From Pisaster brevispinus (Eukaryota > Echinodermata > Asteroidea > Forcipulatida > Asteriidae): a DNA stretch of 64,000 nt. The position numbers and the translations under genes were made by a program. This document shows, piece after piece, positions 36,218 through 49,830 of the stretch. How positions within the stretch are numbered: position 1 is the first letter of the stretch; every line of letters begins with the position of its first letter. The notes beneath the pieces were generated by a model. The model ran no database searches and had not been told where the DNA came from. It saw only the letters and a list, made by a program, of their open reading frames with translations. Location: assembly GCA_023634235.1 (NCBI GenBank), contig JAMKCF010000012.1, forward strand, positions 5,004,329-5,068,328, in the 5' to 3' direction.

Positions 36218-36549
36218 CAGGGTTAAAAGTTTGGCCCCCATCAGATCTCGAAATACCAATTGGACCTCCAGCCAGACTCCAATAATTTTAAGCATCGAGC
36301 CAATAACAACAAAAAAACTAAACAAGTCCTGCGGCCTAGTGTTCTAAAAGCACATACTTGTAAGAAATTTGAGATAATGTACAGTTCAGCTCTCTAATTT
36401 TCAACCCCCTCCTAACGGTGAAACAATCATAAACAACACGAAGGCCTACACAATATTTAGGTTTTGTAAAGAAATAGTTCTGGTCCAGTGAAAGCTCTCA
36501 GTGACAAGACCTGTGGTGCAGTGGAGATTTTCAAGAAATTCAAGCCCTG
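36218..36549 (+). mobile_element. CAGGGCTCGAA-family element, copy B
   Basis: The left end cagggttaaaagtttgg (36218) and right end aaattcaagccctg (ending 36549) are imperfect inverted repeats. The interior includes ggacctccagccag, 'aagtcctgcggcctagtgtt' and 'tggtccagtgaaagctc', colinear with copies at 25421, 40262 and 44130. At 332 bp this is one of the two copies in which both ends can be placed. Confidence 0.6.
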
Positions 36550-36653
36550 CTGTGCATGTACAGGTAAACAATCAGTATGGTAAAGTTGTGATCAGGGACA
36601 ATACTGGAATGCCTTGTCTCCATTGCCCTGGTCTTGCCTTAGGTGCCCCCCCC

Positions 36654-36906
<253 letters not shown>

Positions 36907-37083
36907 ATTTTTTTAAAATCTGCTGTACTTGAAAGAAAATGCTCTCAGCCCTTTGAGAATTCCATTTCAGACCTGTCTGTCAAGCAACTGTACCCTAATG
37001 ACTGGCCTACCTGTATGATGTCAACACTGGCATATAGGAACCCTTAGTATTTCAATACCATTTTGAGCCCAGTCTTCCCCCCA

Positions 37084-37096
37084 CCCCCCCCCCCCC
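37084..37096. repeat. Poly-C run (13 nt)
   Basis: C13 within 'cccccaccccc' sequence. Confidence 0.9.
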
Positions 37097-37835
37097 AACC
37101 AATCTACATAGCCGGCTGACCTGGGGAAAAGAATGGGGGTAGACATACAATGCCTTCACCACAGCCAAAGTTAATAGAAGTTACTGATTCATCTGAGTCT
37201 AGACCCACACATCACAGCCACAGAGGCACTGAGTTAATCAACAACCACTATTCACCAACCTGCAGTACTTGAGGGACACAAGCGGCTCTTAGAAATTCTC
37301 AAAGATCGGAACGGCTTTATCTCGGCTTAAGCATGAAGTGTCTGTGTCGTGGAGGGTTCTAACCCCTTAAGTACGTACACAAATCCCTCAGCGGGGAAAT
37401 GGATGGCAGAAATCAAAGAGTAAATCCCCAACATTGACGCATGATTAAAGGGAAAGAATGAGTCAGTGTAATGGGTTGAATGAAGTTTTATATTGGACCA
37501 GGTGCATTTTCACTGTTGTCAAGACACATTCATGACTGATATTGGTAGATACAAAAAAAAAAAAAATTTTAAACTCAGTCAAAATCAGTATTGAATCCAA
37601 GTACATTCAAGGCAAACATACCATTGGTATTATTACAAACTGATTGGATATAATCTTCAAGCTCACTGACTATAAATTATATACCAGTACCAATCCTCGG
37701 GAGAATTACTTCCCTCTAAAACACTGTCAAAGTCAAGAAAGTGGAGCTTGAAGGCGTCCTGAATCAAGATGCTTTCTTTCGACTGCGCCACCCGATAACG
37801 TACATGAACATGCAGTGAACGATCTCCCTTGTAAT

Positions 37836-37970
37836 AGCATAGCAAAATGCTACACAAACTGTATCAGTTGCAACTCAATATTAGCGTTCAGTGAGCACAA
37901 ACAAATGTTCAGTTCAAATGTTTTGCTAAGCGAAATTGCTGAGCGAAATCATTCTCTGCTGCACAAAATC
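37836..37970 (+). repeat. Dispersed repeat, first of two copies 940 bp apart
   Basis: Contains agcaaaatgctacacaaac, then actcaatattagcgttcagtg, then 'gagcacaaacaaatgttcag' and 'gcgaaatcattctctgctg'. These occur in the same order at 38775-38912. The ttttgctaagcgaaattgct core resembles interiors of GGGCCC-type MITEs, so this is probably a transposon fragment. Confidence 0.6.
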
Positions 37971-38774
37971 ACTGCCACTGTGTGTACTTAAAGTAGTTCT
38001 GTTGTAAAAACTGTTAACACCTTCATCACTGGCTGAGTACTTCTTTATAATATACATATGTGCAACTTAAGAGCATTCCTCTTCCATGTCTCAATACATG
38101 TACTTTGTCAAGAGGTAGGGGTGCAATTTACTTAATGCTTCCTGCCAATATTTGCAATTTCAATCACTCATGCATCAGGACAATCCCAAGGTGATCCCAT
38201 CCATCCATTTCCAACAGGAAAATCCCAACAACGTGGCCTTCGTCTTTCTGAGCATCTCTCCCTGGTGAGGTGACCTCATCTTGCTCGGGACAGAGTTTGC
38301 TCAGTAAGGAAGCCGACAGCAGCGCGCCAGGAAAACTCCAGGTCAGTCCGGAGATCAGACAAGATATAGGAGGACAGGGGAGAAAAGTACACTTTGGATT
38401 GAAATTTAACTGCGCTTTAAAGGGATTGCAGTGTACATTGGCTTCAATCAAAGAATTGAAGGTACAACATCGATGCCAGTCCTTTAGATGCAAAACATTC
38501 AAAGATTAATGATTCGTTGATTCAAATGCACTATACTCAATAAAGTGTAACACGTTAATGTGTGTTCACGCCTTTGCGTGAACAGCCGGCAATGATGACG
38601 TGTTATTTTACTTCATGTTCAGCACTTTAAGAGGAAACATTTCTCGGGGTGATTGGTACTTGAACTTACTTTACCTCAAGCGAAGTGTTTTGTTAGAAGC
38701 TATGAAATGAGGCCATTAATAACACTGCTGGATGAGGATTAAACGTAGTTAATACAGTCATCAATTTCCCGTGT

Positions 38775-38912
38775 ATAGATAAGCAAAATGCTACACAAAA
38801 TGCTTCAGTTACTAACTCAAAAATCATGAAAGGCTACTCAATATTAACATTCAGTGTGCACAAAACATGTTCAGTCTAGACAATTTGCTCTGATTCATGA
38901 AATCATTCCCTG
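38775..38912 (+). repeat. Dispersed repeat, second of two copies
   Basis: Contains agcaaaatgctacacaaaat, then actcaatattaacattcagtg, 'tgcacaaaacatgttcag' and 'tgaaatcattccctg'. Colinear with 37836-37970 with moderate divergence and a small insertion (aaaaatcatgaaaggc). Same orientation. Confidence 0.6.
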
Positions 38913-39863
38913 AAATTCCCATTGATTTTTGTGGAGAAAAAAAAATGAATGGCTCCAATATTATTTTGTTCAGTCGCCACACACCACTAGAAAACAAACA
39001 AACTGATGAGGCTGTCAATTCTGAGAAGAGTCACAGTAAAAACTACAATAACTAGAAGTCATACTTTGGTTGAACCCAGAGACGCCAAAGGATAAAGAGG
39101 TCAACACATCATATGGACAAGATTTGACTAATGAAGAACACAAATCAAAACGACTCCACACTATCCGACTGTGATGGATGGTACATGTGCATCTGCCATG
39201 CCATTACTTTTCCCATGTATATGGTTAATCCATCCAAGTCCATCCATGCCAATAGGAATCGTGCCTCAATCAGGAGTGCCAACACTCTTGCGCTATGGTG
39301 CGATCATGACTGCTGTTATTCCTTGACTAGTGTGGATTAAAATCTACCGGAGTGCCTGTGGGCCACGGATTAGTACCCGCAGTAATGTAGCTTAATACAT
39401 GCATGTGCATGAAGTAATGCTGTTGAACATGTCGCCTAGTAATTGCCTTGAATAAGGAGGTGAGACAGTGCTGAAATGATCAAAACAGCAATAAATTCAA
39501 GCACAGTAAATTTGTGTGTATGTTGACGCTTGGTTAATGTGAAGACATTTTATTGAATGATTCATTTAGAACAGTACCAATGCAAATGTGACAATTTGCA
39601 AAAGTAATACAAAAATGCTTCCTCTTATTTCCTACAACCATGCAGATGCAAAATGAAATCACAGCAGTGATTACTTACGTCAGATATTTACTGCCAACTG
39701 CATCATCTGTTTTGTTTTGTTTTTCTCAGAAGTGATCTTGTTTAAAAGAAAGGCGATTTAAACAGGAACACAACAACCTTACAGAACACATTACCCCCGA
39801 AACATTGTTTTCCTGAAAGCTTTGCACAGGTTAATTTCCACAAAATGGGACTTGCAATTTAGA

Positions 39864-40116
39864 CTGCGTACACCTGTTTGAGTTTCCTGGTATAATCCAA
39901 CGGTTTCTATTCATGTTCCCTGTGGCTGCATTGACAAACAAAACAACCGCAGCATCCCTTTAAAAAACAAGGTTCAACAACCTAGAAACATAATGTATTG
40001 CAATTTTTGTAGGGGTATTTTAATTTTGTCAGGAGCCATTTGATATGTGACGCAAACACAGAGAACATGAATAGAAACCATTGATTATTCCTGGAAACTC
40101 AAACAGGTGTATACAG
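39864..40116. mobile_element. Foldback element with ~60-bp arms
   Basis: The left arm 39864-39924 and the right arm 40057-40116 are long inverted repeats. The left reads ctgcgtacacctgtttgagt... and the right, reverse-complemented, ctgtatacacctgtttgagt.... Both continue through 'ggtttctattcatgtt' to 'ctgtg' with only scattered mismatches. The spacer (about 132 bp) has no coding capacity. It is a foldback-type non-autonomous DNA element. No clear target duplication is visible. A transcript would form a long hairpin. Confidence 0.8.
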
Positions 40117-40261
40117 CGTGACCTTCAATGACCTCCACTCTCTCACTACACACAAACCACACCCATTAGACAAAATAAATTGAATACAGGTACATGTACA
40201 AGCACAGTGTACATATCTCTCTAATATAACTTATAAGACTACCTGCAACATTTTAAATACT

Positions 40262-40648
40262 CCTGGGCTCAAAGTTTACACTGAACTGCAGGCCCGATGC
40301 CAGTGTTTTTAGCACCAGGACCAGTAAACTTATGACTGGACAGGTGTGGCAGTCTTTTGTTTTTTAATTAAAATACATCGTTTCATCGATAATTTAAAAA
40401 AAATAATTATGTTCAAATGTTGACTTAGAGTCCAATACACTTCTTACATTCTGTGTGACAGTATATTACCCATAAGACATTGAGATCAATCTTCCCTTAG
40501 TGCTTGTGCAAACAAAAACAGTTACATTGTGACACTGTGAAGATTCTAATTGTAATTTTTGTCTTGTAAAATGTTCTGGTACAGTAAAAATGATGAGCTA
40601 CAAGCCCTGCAGTCTCCTGTTTTTTTTTCCCCCAAAATTCAAGCCATG
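40262..40648 (+). mobile_element. CAGGGCTCGAA-family element, copy C
   Basis: Begins cctgggctcaaagtttacac and continues gaactgcaggcccgatgcca, 'ttatgactggacaggtgtgg' and 'cagtcttttg'. It ends with 'gtacagtaaaaatgatgagc', a T/C-rich stretch and 'aaattcaagccatg' (40648). Colinear with the other three copies. Confidence 0.6.
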
Positions 40649-40948
40649 TCTTCCCTACACACGGAACTGCAGTGAGATCATATAAGTATGAATCAAACTC
40701 AGATTAACGCAAGTAATATTCCCTAAATTGGGTTGGTCATGATCACGACAGAAGAAAAAAGTAACAAGATAAGTTTCAATTTGAACAGTCCCAATCCTCA
40801 GGAGAAATATTTCAGTTTAAAATACTCCAAAGTCAAGGTTGAAGAAATGGTAGTTGAAAACCCAACAAATCACAGTTGCCTGTGTCAACGGGAGCAATCG
40901 AAAAAAAAACTTGAAATGAATACGCGCACAAAATCCACAAACAAACAT

Positions 40949-40974
40949 ATTATTATTATTATTATTATTATTAT
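40949..40974. repeat. (ATT)n microsatellite
   Basis: About eight ATT triplets, followed by an A-rich stretch. Confidence 0.95.
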
Positions 40975-42589
40975 AAAAACAAAAAAATTGCTGATTTTAA
41001 TTCACTTAATTTGATGGAATTTTTATTTCAAAGGTCAGTTGTATGGTGTGTATACCACAAACTAGAGAGTTGAAATGAATCTACTCTTTTTGTACTAAAA
41101 GAATTTTTTTTTTTTTTTTAAGTGTTTACCCTTTACAGACTTCCAGTGAGATGATAGTCCAAAAGTAAGTAATTATGATTCAAGGTCTACTGCACTTATT
41201 TCCAGTACCTCGGAAGTAATATCCCCTCATATTAAGTAAAACAAGGTCAAATGGAACTAGTTTACACTTGACCCAATCGGGGAAAAAGTCTCAAACCCCT
41301 TCAGGAAATAATGATTAGTTTTTGAAAATGAGTTTTCTCCTGGTGCAACAGAACTTCCTGATCCACTGGCATGACTGATGCAGCTGTTTTTAAGGTCATT
41401 TTTGTTTACCAGCTGTCTCAATCATATGTAATAAGGTGTTATGTACTAAGGCACATAACACCTCCTTGTCTCTGTTTTTTATCACGTTATTAAAATGGGA
41501 AACAGCAATGGGGATTTTGTAACTGATCACACTTTGTTTTTCTAATCATATTCTCGAGCAATCTATGTCTGAGGTAGGGTTCATTATGATATGTGTTTAC
41601 ATCTTGGAGTAAGAAATACATTACTATATTTGTAACACAATATTTTCTGTTCAGCAATCATGACCATATTTCTGACATCAGTTACTCGGACCTGAAATAC
41701 ATCCTATTGGTTTATTTTATAGTATATGTCAAAAGCACTTATCAATTGTGACTTCCATAACAGATTTTCAACAGACATTGATAAGGTAACTTTGAAGCTA
41801 AAGTTTATTACTTTCCGTTATCAGTTTTAGTGTCACATGCTTAACCCATCTGTTTACGATCAAGCAATGCAAACAGTAATATTATCTACACTTATGTTGG
41901 CCTTGATCCAAGTTAGAGACAATAAACCGATAGCTTTTATCTTTTATCAGCACTGATTGACCCGCTCCAAGTTATAAAAAATAGTGCTTAAAAAACGTTG
42001 TGTGTGTGTGTGTATGGGGACCACATGGGAAATTGGTGAACTGTTATTTCCAGTAGACTACTGCAAAAGATGCAAGTGAACATTATACATAAAAATGTGT
42101 GTGGTGGAGGGGGTGGCTGGGAACTACTTACAAAACAAAACTGAAATCTAACAAAACTGTTTACTCTAGTTGGTACATTTATATCAATTTTGCTTAACAG
42201 AGTTCAGTGAACTGATTCCCAAACAAAGAGGGCGCTATGTCTCTCTTGCAAGGTCAAAAATTACCTTGATGACCTCTTTCAATATGCACACTTATAATTA
42301 GAGGTGTAAATTCTATAAATAAAAAAAGGCAGCCAAATTAAACGATTTGGACACATAAATTCCTCTCCCCAAAAAGATTGTAATTCAATACAGAGAGTAA
42401 AAGAAAGAAAAGGAAGCCCAAATAAGTGAAATCTGAGAATTGATCCAAGATTTGAGGTTACACTGCAGGAGGAAACTAAATATCTCCTGAGGGGGCTTTC
42501 TATGGGGTTGGCCCAGCCCCCCCCCCCTCCCCCAATGCATACATTGAAATGTTTATGTTCAAGCAACAGAGACTAGAGAGCTACCCCAG

Positions 42590-42800
42590 GCTACAGAGTG
42601 TGGAACCCACTATGCCCCCAGCACTTCGTGTCGCCTTCCTGTCGCAGCCCTCCTTCCGCCTATCTGGGCCCAAACAAACTCGGTAGCGGCTAGCCGCGGC
42701 TGGTCATGGCACGGTGCAAGATTAGCGACAACGAGATAGAAAAGGAAAAAAGCACAAGAGACTCTCCTAGCGAGCAGTGGATTATCGGGACTGAATTCTT
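42590..42800. promoter_or_regulatory. CpG-rich patch, possible promoter or untranslated first exon
   Basis: In a CpG-poor, AT-rich window this ~200 bp carries a cluster of CpGs, for example cttcgtgtcgccttcctgtc, ctcggtagcggctagccgcg, gcacggtg, gcgacaacgag and atcggg. Frames on both strands are short: the plus strand has a 24-codon ATG frame from 42612 and a second of about 50 codons from 42706. None resembles a known protein, including the KDM3 first exon. It could be a promoter of the minus-strand KDM3-like gene, a promoter of something else, or a GC-rich transposon fragment. Confidence 0.25.
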
Positions 42801-44129
42801 ATTCTTAGTATTTAGGTCAAGCTTGCAGCCCGTGCGTGTGATCTACTTTTGTTGTTGATAGTTCAGAGCTTGCTGGGTTTTCAGTCAGGCACGATAATGA
42901 CATACAAGATCAAGGTTAGGTTAACCATGTATTCAAGATTCATGAAATATATTGCCTTGATACTGGTGGACATTCGTGTATCAATTTTACCCATAAGCAA
43001 ACTGTAAAATGAGAATGATTTTTATATCATTGGGGGAAGGAATCATGGACTATGCTATAATGATATCGGACCCTCAGAAAAGAGGACAATTTTACTGAGG
43101 ATAAAGGTTGACCTACATGTACATGTACATATTTGGCTTTTATAGACTAATCAGCTTATTGAAAAACAAGTTTTCTGATTTTTCTGATGGCAAAAAGAAA
43201 AATCGTGAAGAATATCATGCCTAATTATGTGATTTGGGGACTTAGGTTATAAATGCAAAAGTTTACCAAGGCAGATTTAAGAGGGAATTCATGAGGAAGG
43301 CATGTCACTTGACTTAAATAACATTCCATTTGTCTCAAGACTACCTCAAATATATGTTCACATGTAAAAAAAAACAAAAAAAACCCACACAAATAATTAA
43401 ATAATGAAGCTAATTTAATAGCTGCACTCGACCCATAAGCTTGACCTAGAAATTCAAGTAATGAATAAAAAAAAAAAAAGAAAGAAACAGTAATGAAATA
43501 ATGAAGTGTGGACATCATTAAAGGGGATAGACTAATAAAATTAGACTAGTTTCTCTGGGTTTTTCTCTGGGTTGCGCATGCCATCAATCCGAACATGAAA
43601 TGCAGTAGAGGTGTTTACCATCTGTGGGCAAGCAAACCTTGGGAAAGCTTTGTTCTGTGCCATATCCGTAAACATTTAGAATTAAACAATTATTTTATTC
43701 CCTCAAAAGCAACATTTGATTAGACTATAATCATGGTTGTGCGTTGGAGACTTAACCCTCCTCGCAAAAATGTTTTATTTATAAATCTGCCAATGAAGGC
43801 CTCAATATCCACTATTCTTTTGTGAAATTAGAAAAAGATAAAATAGGTTCTCTTAGAAATTTTATAAACAATCCCTCTCTATTTCTAAAAATGAACCATT
43901 CAAGTGGGGGGAAATAAGAAAACAAATTCCTCCGCAGACATTAAGCATTGATTGACGTCATCTTCCCACCATCTTAAGGTAAAACGATGATAAAAACAAT
44001 GGAAACGCAAAAGATACATGTAAACTTAACACACAATGACCGACCTCTTTTTTAGCTGTATGTAAGGGGCACCCCACTGCAGTGACATCATGTGCATAAA
44101 GTCTACTGTCTCATTAATTCAACCGCATT

Positions 44130-44340
44130 CAGGGCTCGAATGACAGGGGGGGCAGAGGCCAGTAATTTTAGTGTAGGGTCACTAAACTTATGACCTGACA
44201 AGTCTGTCGGTCTTGTGTTTTTCAACTGAATAACAGAAAACAAATTTGTTCAAATGTTGACTTTGGATCTGGTAAATTACCTTTCATTTCTACGAGTAAC
44301 CAAGTACACTTTCCTGACAGGAAAAAAAGATTCCATGGAG
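44130..44340 (+). mobile_element. CAGGGCTCGAA-family element, copy D, 3'-truncated
   Basis: Begins cagggctcgaatgacagg, the best-preserved left terminus of the family in this window. It continues gaggccagtaattttagtg, 'aacttatgacctgacaagtc' and 'ggtcttgtgtttttcaact'. The match to the other copies fades after about 44330 and no right terminus is seen. Confidence 0.55.
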
Positions 44341-47300
44341 TTCAAGGTAATTTGACATTTTAAACCGCAATTTCCAGGCAGCATGAATAATGTTGAAAAG
44401 GAAAACAAAACAAGCAAATTAAAGTTGCAAGTCCCAATTTTATTACGACAGATAAGGATGTTTCAAAAAGAAACAAACATACACAAAATTTCGCATGCCA
44501 CGAAAAAATGCACAAAACACATGTAACATGCCATGCAACATTGTTTGTACATAGCTAATGGACATGGTCAGGATCCCACAATAATGAACTTCTTCTCTTT
44601 TGTTCTTTTGTTTAAGCTACCTCTTATCATTGGTGGATTTTTTCATAAAATACCTTCAATGAAAGGCCATAACTTTCTCAAATCTATCAGACTAGCTATT
44701 TAAAATTGTAATTAAACTATTCAGGTAATATCAGCCAACAATCGGACAAAGCATCTTTTTAAGCTAGACTCTTTATTTCATACCGACAATGAAACTATTC
44801 ATCATCAACATTGTTTTTGATGGAAGATCTTTATCTGCCAGTGTACACTTTGTGCCCTTCAACCTTTGACCTACTTGGCCCTTGTGACATCAGGATTTAC
44901 ATCAGCTACATGGTTCATTCCTTCGTTCCAAAAATCTGGACAGTATAATTGTGGTACTTGCTTATGACATAATGGGAGACTCTAAAAAGTACAAGTACAG
45001 GTCAGACTCAGAGTGGGAGGGGGGGGATAGAGCAAGTTATGTTGTAAGCGCTAGCCATGGTAGCTCAGCACACAGTCCAGATCTACAGAGGGGTGATTCG
45101 CAAACTCAGTACTATTGATTCCACTCAGAAACACAACCTTAAAATCAATTTGAAAACACACGCAAAATGCCACCACACAACAAAATTACTCTGCAAATAG
45201 AAAGACTGTGACACTGCACTTTTCAATTCCCTTCCTTTAGTATTTCTTCGAAGCTCACGCAAATATGAAACCGATTCCACTTTTCTTTTTTAACCGGCCA
45301 CATTCAAAATGACAGACACATTATGAGCAAGTCTTGAAGTCCTGTTTACAGTAACAACAAAAAGTGTTGTTTACATTAATAACAAAAAGACCTAAATAAA
45401 TTTGATGATGTTTAGCACACATTAGTGTAAAACGTGACATAAACAAAGAAAATCTTCTGAAAGTATTATCACAATACTTGGTTCAAAGACTTGTTTGCAA
45501 ATGAATTTAATTCTATAATGCACATTTGAACGTAATTGAATACCAGACAATAAGAGTAAGCTTGGAGACACTTTGGACAAATTTTGGTTGAACTGAAGAG
45601 AAAGAGAAAAAACCATTACTGTTTCAGCCAAAGCATCACTGATAGGTTTAATGGAGGGAACAATGGGTCAACAAGAAAGAACTTGATGTACCGTGAAATT
45701 TGTCAATGTCCACTAATTACCAAATTACCAATGTGAATGAATCTTGATATGTTTAAAAAAAACTATCCGCAGATCTGGAAAATGACATCATTTTGTCTTT
45801 TTTTGCCACTAAATCAACATTTCTAAGAAGACCCCTGCATTACTCAAACACTAAGTGAGGTCAACACATGTTTATACAAACCACTATGCTGGTCATGACA
45901 ACCACACAATAGCCTAAACAGAAACATAAGCCTTTTTCATGGGCATGTATCAAATATCTACCAAGGTTAACGGGACTGTCTCTAAATAAGTACTCGCTCA
46001 TGTTTTTAAAGTTATGGTTAACAAATACCTTTCACATAAATGGGTACATATATCAACTATCTCACACACAGCAACCTTACAAAATTAAATGTACCAAAAC
46101 AGAAGTGAATTCTACATTCTACAATAATGGCATCAACAAAATGTTTAACAATTGATTGTTGTTTTGTATAAAATGTACAACAGTACAACTAAACAAGAAA
46201 GAACAGCAATTCACAAAACAGCTGTTCTTGATTTTTCTTTAATACAATACAATACAAAACAAAAATGTTTTATATACCTCCATTTCATCAAGATCACAGC
46301 GGTTTGTGATGATACAAAAGAAACATGGAAACGATTATACAAATTTGCAAATTAAAATATTAAACAACCAAACAATCATTGAGGGAACAGGTGTGGTTTC
46401 AGACGCTTCTTGAAAATATGAAGTGAATCAGCAGAGCAAATAGGCCCTACCTATTTAAAAACACACATCACAAAATGTTAATTTTGCTTGAAACTGCTAT
46501 TTAAACTACGAATATTCTCAACTTTTCACACACTAACTAACCTACTTTTGTGAATGGATTTGTAAGAAAGGGGACAGATTCTAAATACCATTAAATAGGA
46601 TAATCCATTGTATTATTCACCGCAGCCAATAAGCTTTGAAATCTCTCTCAGAGTACAAGAACATCTCCAAGCGTCTCAAGCTGATCATCTCATCTTACTG
46701 GCATAGGCCTATCACTTTGCTTTGGATTTCTGATGTGATTAACCCTAACAGTCTTCATTGTGTTAACTGTTCAAATTCCCACAGCTTTAAAGATAACTAC
46801 AGCATAGCTGAAGCACACAACGTTTATTGGCAGCAGAGGTTTCGTGAATTGTATTTTCAATAAGACATTGTCCTAACACAAACATATCACAACTACATGT
46901 AGGCCTACATCTAAAGAACCTCATGTCAGTACAACGGTGCAAATTGCATTATTATCAAATGTTTTGTTTCTACATCAAGGAGCTTGCATTTAGTTCTTGA
47001 ACTAAGTTTTTGAAGGTGGCAATTTTACGGAAGTGATATTCAGTCCATTCCTTTACTATTACATTATACAGACCACTTAACAGCTGTTAATTTTAAATGT
47101 TTGTTAATATTTTTTTTATATAGACCATCCTCCTAAAAAATCTAGATGTTACAAGGGGATCCCTGATACAATGTCCTTTCACATCTCATTTAAGCCAGTT
47201 CTCCTGCTTAGATTATTACATAACAGCACCACCTGGGGGTAAGTAGGGCTTAAGAGTTCTCACAGCCAATAATGGCAATTGTTCCATTCAAACCCATTGA

Positions 47301-49830
47301 TTGACACTTAACTCAGTGTTGAGGTGGCTTTCTGTTCTCAAGGACACAGTGGGTTAAAAGAAGGTTACCATTAAAGTTAAATATGATTATTTCAAGTGTT
47401 TGTCATGTCTTGATGCTTTGAACAGTGAACACATTACTCCCTTCAATACCAAAGATACATTATCCATAATGCATAACAGAGCCAAGCATCAATTTTGATT
47501 TACAATACTTTTTATTACACGCTGGTAGTTTATACACATTCCATTACTGTCCTATGCATCCACATCCATAAAAAAAGGGCCATTTCTAAACTGTCATTAA
47601 ATTTGTTTGAATTAGGCTTAATTTCCGAACAAGCCTCCAAGTTTTCTAAAATGCAGCGAATTCAGCGCTAAAGAAGTTAAAAAACATGTGTCTTAGATTT
47701 TATGCTGCGACCTAAATATTTAAAAAGGCTGTTTTTAGTGCCTAAGGATTACAACTGACCTGAATTTGAAAAGGAGGGGGGGGTGGGAGAGAGAGAAATA
47801 GGTTTCTTCATGTGGCTTTATTGGTGTGCGGAAAAAATCAGCACTTAACGCATCAGCCAATGGCGCCAAATCCTGATCACAAGCTCGGTGTAAACTGGAA
47901 CAGAAGCCAAGTAATCAGAGGCCAAGAATAACATATGAAAACAGGACAGGAATGGATTGTGCACATGAATGAATGACACGTGTCAGATTTCACCTGCTGA
48001 TAGGCAAAAATGCCTTGACACTCCAAAGAGTGTCGCTCTCCCTTTTAGTGGGTTCCATAATGTGGGGGAAACTGAAGGTGTGGGGGGGGGAGGGAGTCTT
48101 CTGCTCCACAGCTGAATCACACGGCCGATATTTGTTCATTTAGTCGGTCAGGGTGATTATGGAAGTATGTCAGGATGCCCAACGGTGCATGTTTTCAGAG
48201 GATATTCGGTAAAAGTGGATTCCAAAGATCTGTTACACTCCCTCATAGTGCACGCACAGGGTTGCAGAATATGTGTGACCTACATCTTTAAGTTAACTAA
48301 ATATGACCCAGTTTTAGGCAAAGTACAGTATTGATTATACAGGATTCCGGTTTGTTGCCAACAGCTAAAGGGACTCTTTTTTGGGCAGTTTCACCAGGTA
48401 TGTAAAATGATTATCCAGAGCAGACAATTCGAAATTGGTAATGGCTAAAAAATTATAACAATTACATTTTAACAAAAATCGTTTTATAGTTACCATTATT
48501 TTTTAATCAGCACTTTTTCAACTCTGTAAAATATGTATTTTTCATGAAGAATATTTGGAATTTTTTACATACACCGAACATCTTAAGCAGGCCAATATTC
48601 AAATCCAACAAAGACCCCTTAAGCACTTATTCTACTTTAAAAGCTCATTAACCGTTTCCCGAAAATGTAGAAATCTCCATTTCATTCAAAAAAAAATTGT
48701 ATATCATTTTTACATCAACTAATAACTAGACCTTCTCATAAGGTCAAATTGAGGCTGCCACACTAAGTATGCAATAGGGCATTAAGTTACACAGTCAAGT
48801 ACACAGATGTACCAAAATGTCCTAATTTTGATGAATACAGTAATTCAAAACCATGCATTTGTTCGGTTTGAAATATTGGTTGTTTCCCAACGGACGGACG
48901 GATTCACTGCTCTGTCCTTCATCGGTCACATTGTGGTTGCTCTCATTTCCTGGCAGCCCTTTCAGAGAGAGCTTGGCCTGACCATCCCTCAAGTCATCCA
49001 AAGGTCAATCTATGCTGAGAGCATGCTATGTACCCACTTATCTGATCCACGCTCATCACCGTGGGGTTTTTGTTTTGTTTTTAAGAGGGTTTTTTTTTCT
49101 TTTTTTTTCCCCCTCTCCTCCTTGGCCATGATGATGTGTGCGAGAGGAATATCCACATGTAAGTGAGGGAGTCTACCTCTGAGAACCCAACTAAAATTCA
49201 CTACGGCGGAAATTATTCTGCCGTAACGGATGTGTCGCTTATCCTGCAATGTCACTTGGGTTGCCGGCCCCAGTCACTTTCTACTGTTCTGCAGGTGATA
49301 TTTAATTACAAGCTGAAAGGGGTTGCACTCTTATTTTTTATCCGAGTCTTCTTCTTTGTTGTTGAGGGAGGGGGAATGGAATGTAGGCCTTTATTGACTG
49401 AAATAAACACATGGTATTACCATACTAACTAATGAAGTAGTTCAAATAAATACACCAAGAAGATTTAATGCAATTTATCATAATTAGTTGTGAAGAGAAA
49501 AAGGTGTTGCCTAGTAACACTACACAATCAACAAGAGGATTAATTGCCCACTATACCTTGTCCATCATGACCCATTTTTTCTTGCCTCTTGTTCAACGGA
49601 CCCTTATGTACAGTGTATACACATAATTCCTGCAGCTAGAAGTTCATGCAGCAGAAAGTCAGACAAAAGCGGAAATGATCTTATACTGTTTTAGTTCTTC
49701 CCATGTAATACATTCTGTTTATGTAAAACATATTGAATAATTATGTTATACATTGTATCACATGTGTTTCCTACCACCATGCATCCATAGCACATGGTAT
49801 ATTATCATAGACTACATAATCATTGCTTTG
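44341..49830. other. Non-coding stretch
   Basis: No exon or clear mobile element seen. A decayed tRNA-like 'catggtagctcagc ... gtgattcgcaaactc' is present at about 45055-45110. The stretch 48880-49070 has higher complexity and an open frame, without splice support or family match. Confidence 0.45.

Larger units (their letters stand above)
40649..44129. other. Non-coding stretch with a CpG-rich patch
   Basis: No exon recognised. Contains an ATT microsatellite (40949-40974), a T run (about 41105-41119), a TG run (about 42000-42013) and the CpG-rich patch at 42590-42800. Confidence 0.5.

Noticed and set aside
38218..38264. 47-bp plus-strand exon candidate flanked by ccaacag and gtgagg, with a frame reading NPNNVAFVFLSIS
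   Set aside because: The pyrimidine tract is weak, no partner exon is visible and the peptide resembles no family I know. Chance is more likely.
42706..42860. Plus-strand frame of about 50 codons from an ATG in the CpG-rich patch
   Set aside because: No known family and no clear donor at its end. Kept only as a possible promoter region.
45055..45115. tRNA-like sequence (catggtagctcagc ... gtgattcgcaaactc)
   Set aside because: The B box departs from consensus and no SINE body or tail follows. At best a very old remnant.
48807..49166. 119-codon plus-strand frame, with a central part of ordinary composition
   Set aside because: The end runs into T-rich sequence. No splice sites bound the plausible part, and there is no family match. 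Might be conserved non-coding DNA, which one sequence cannot show.
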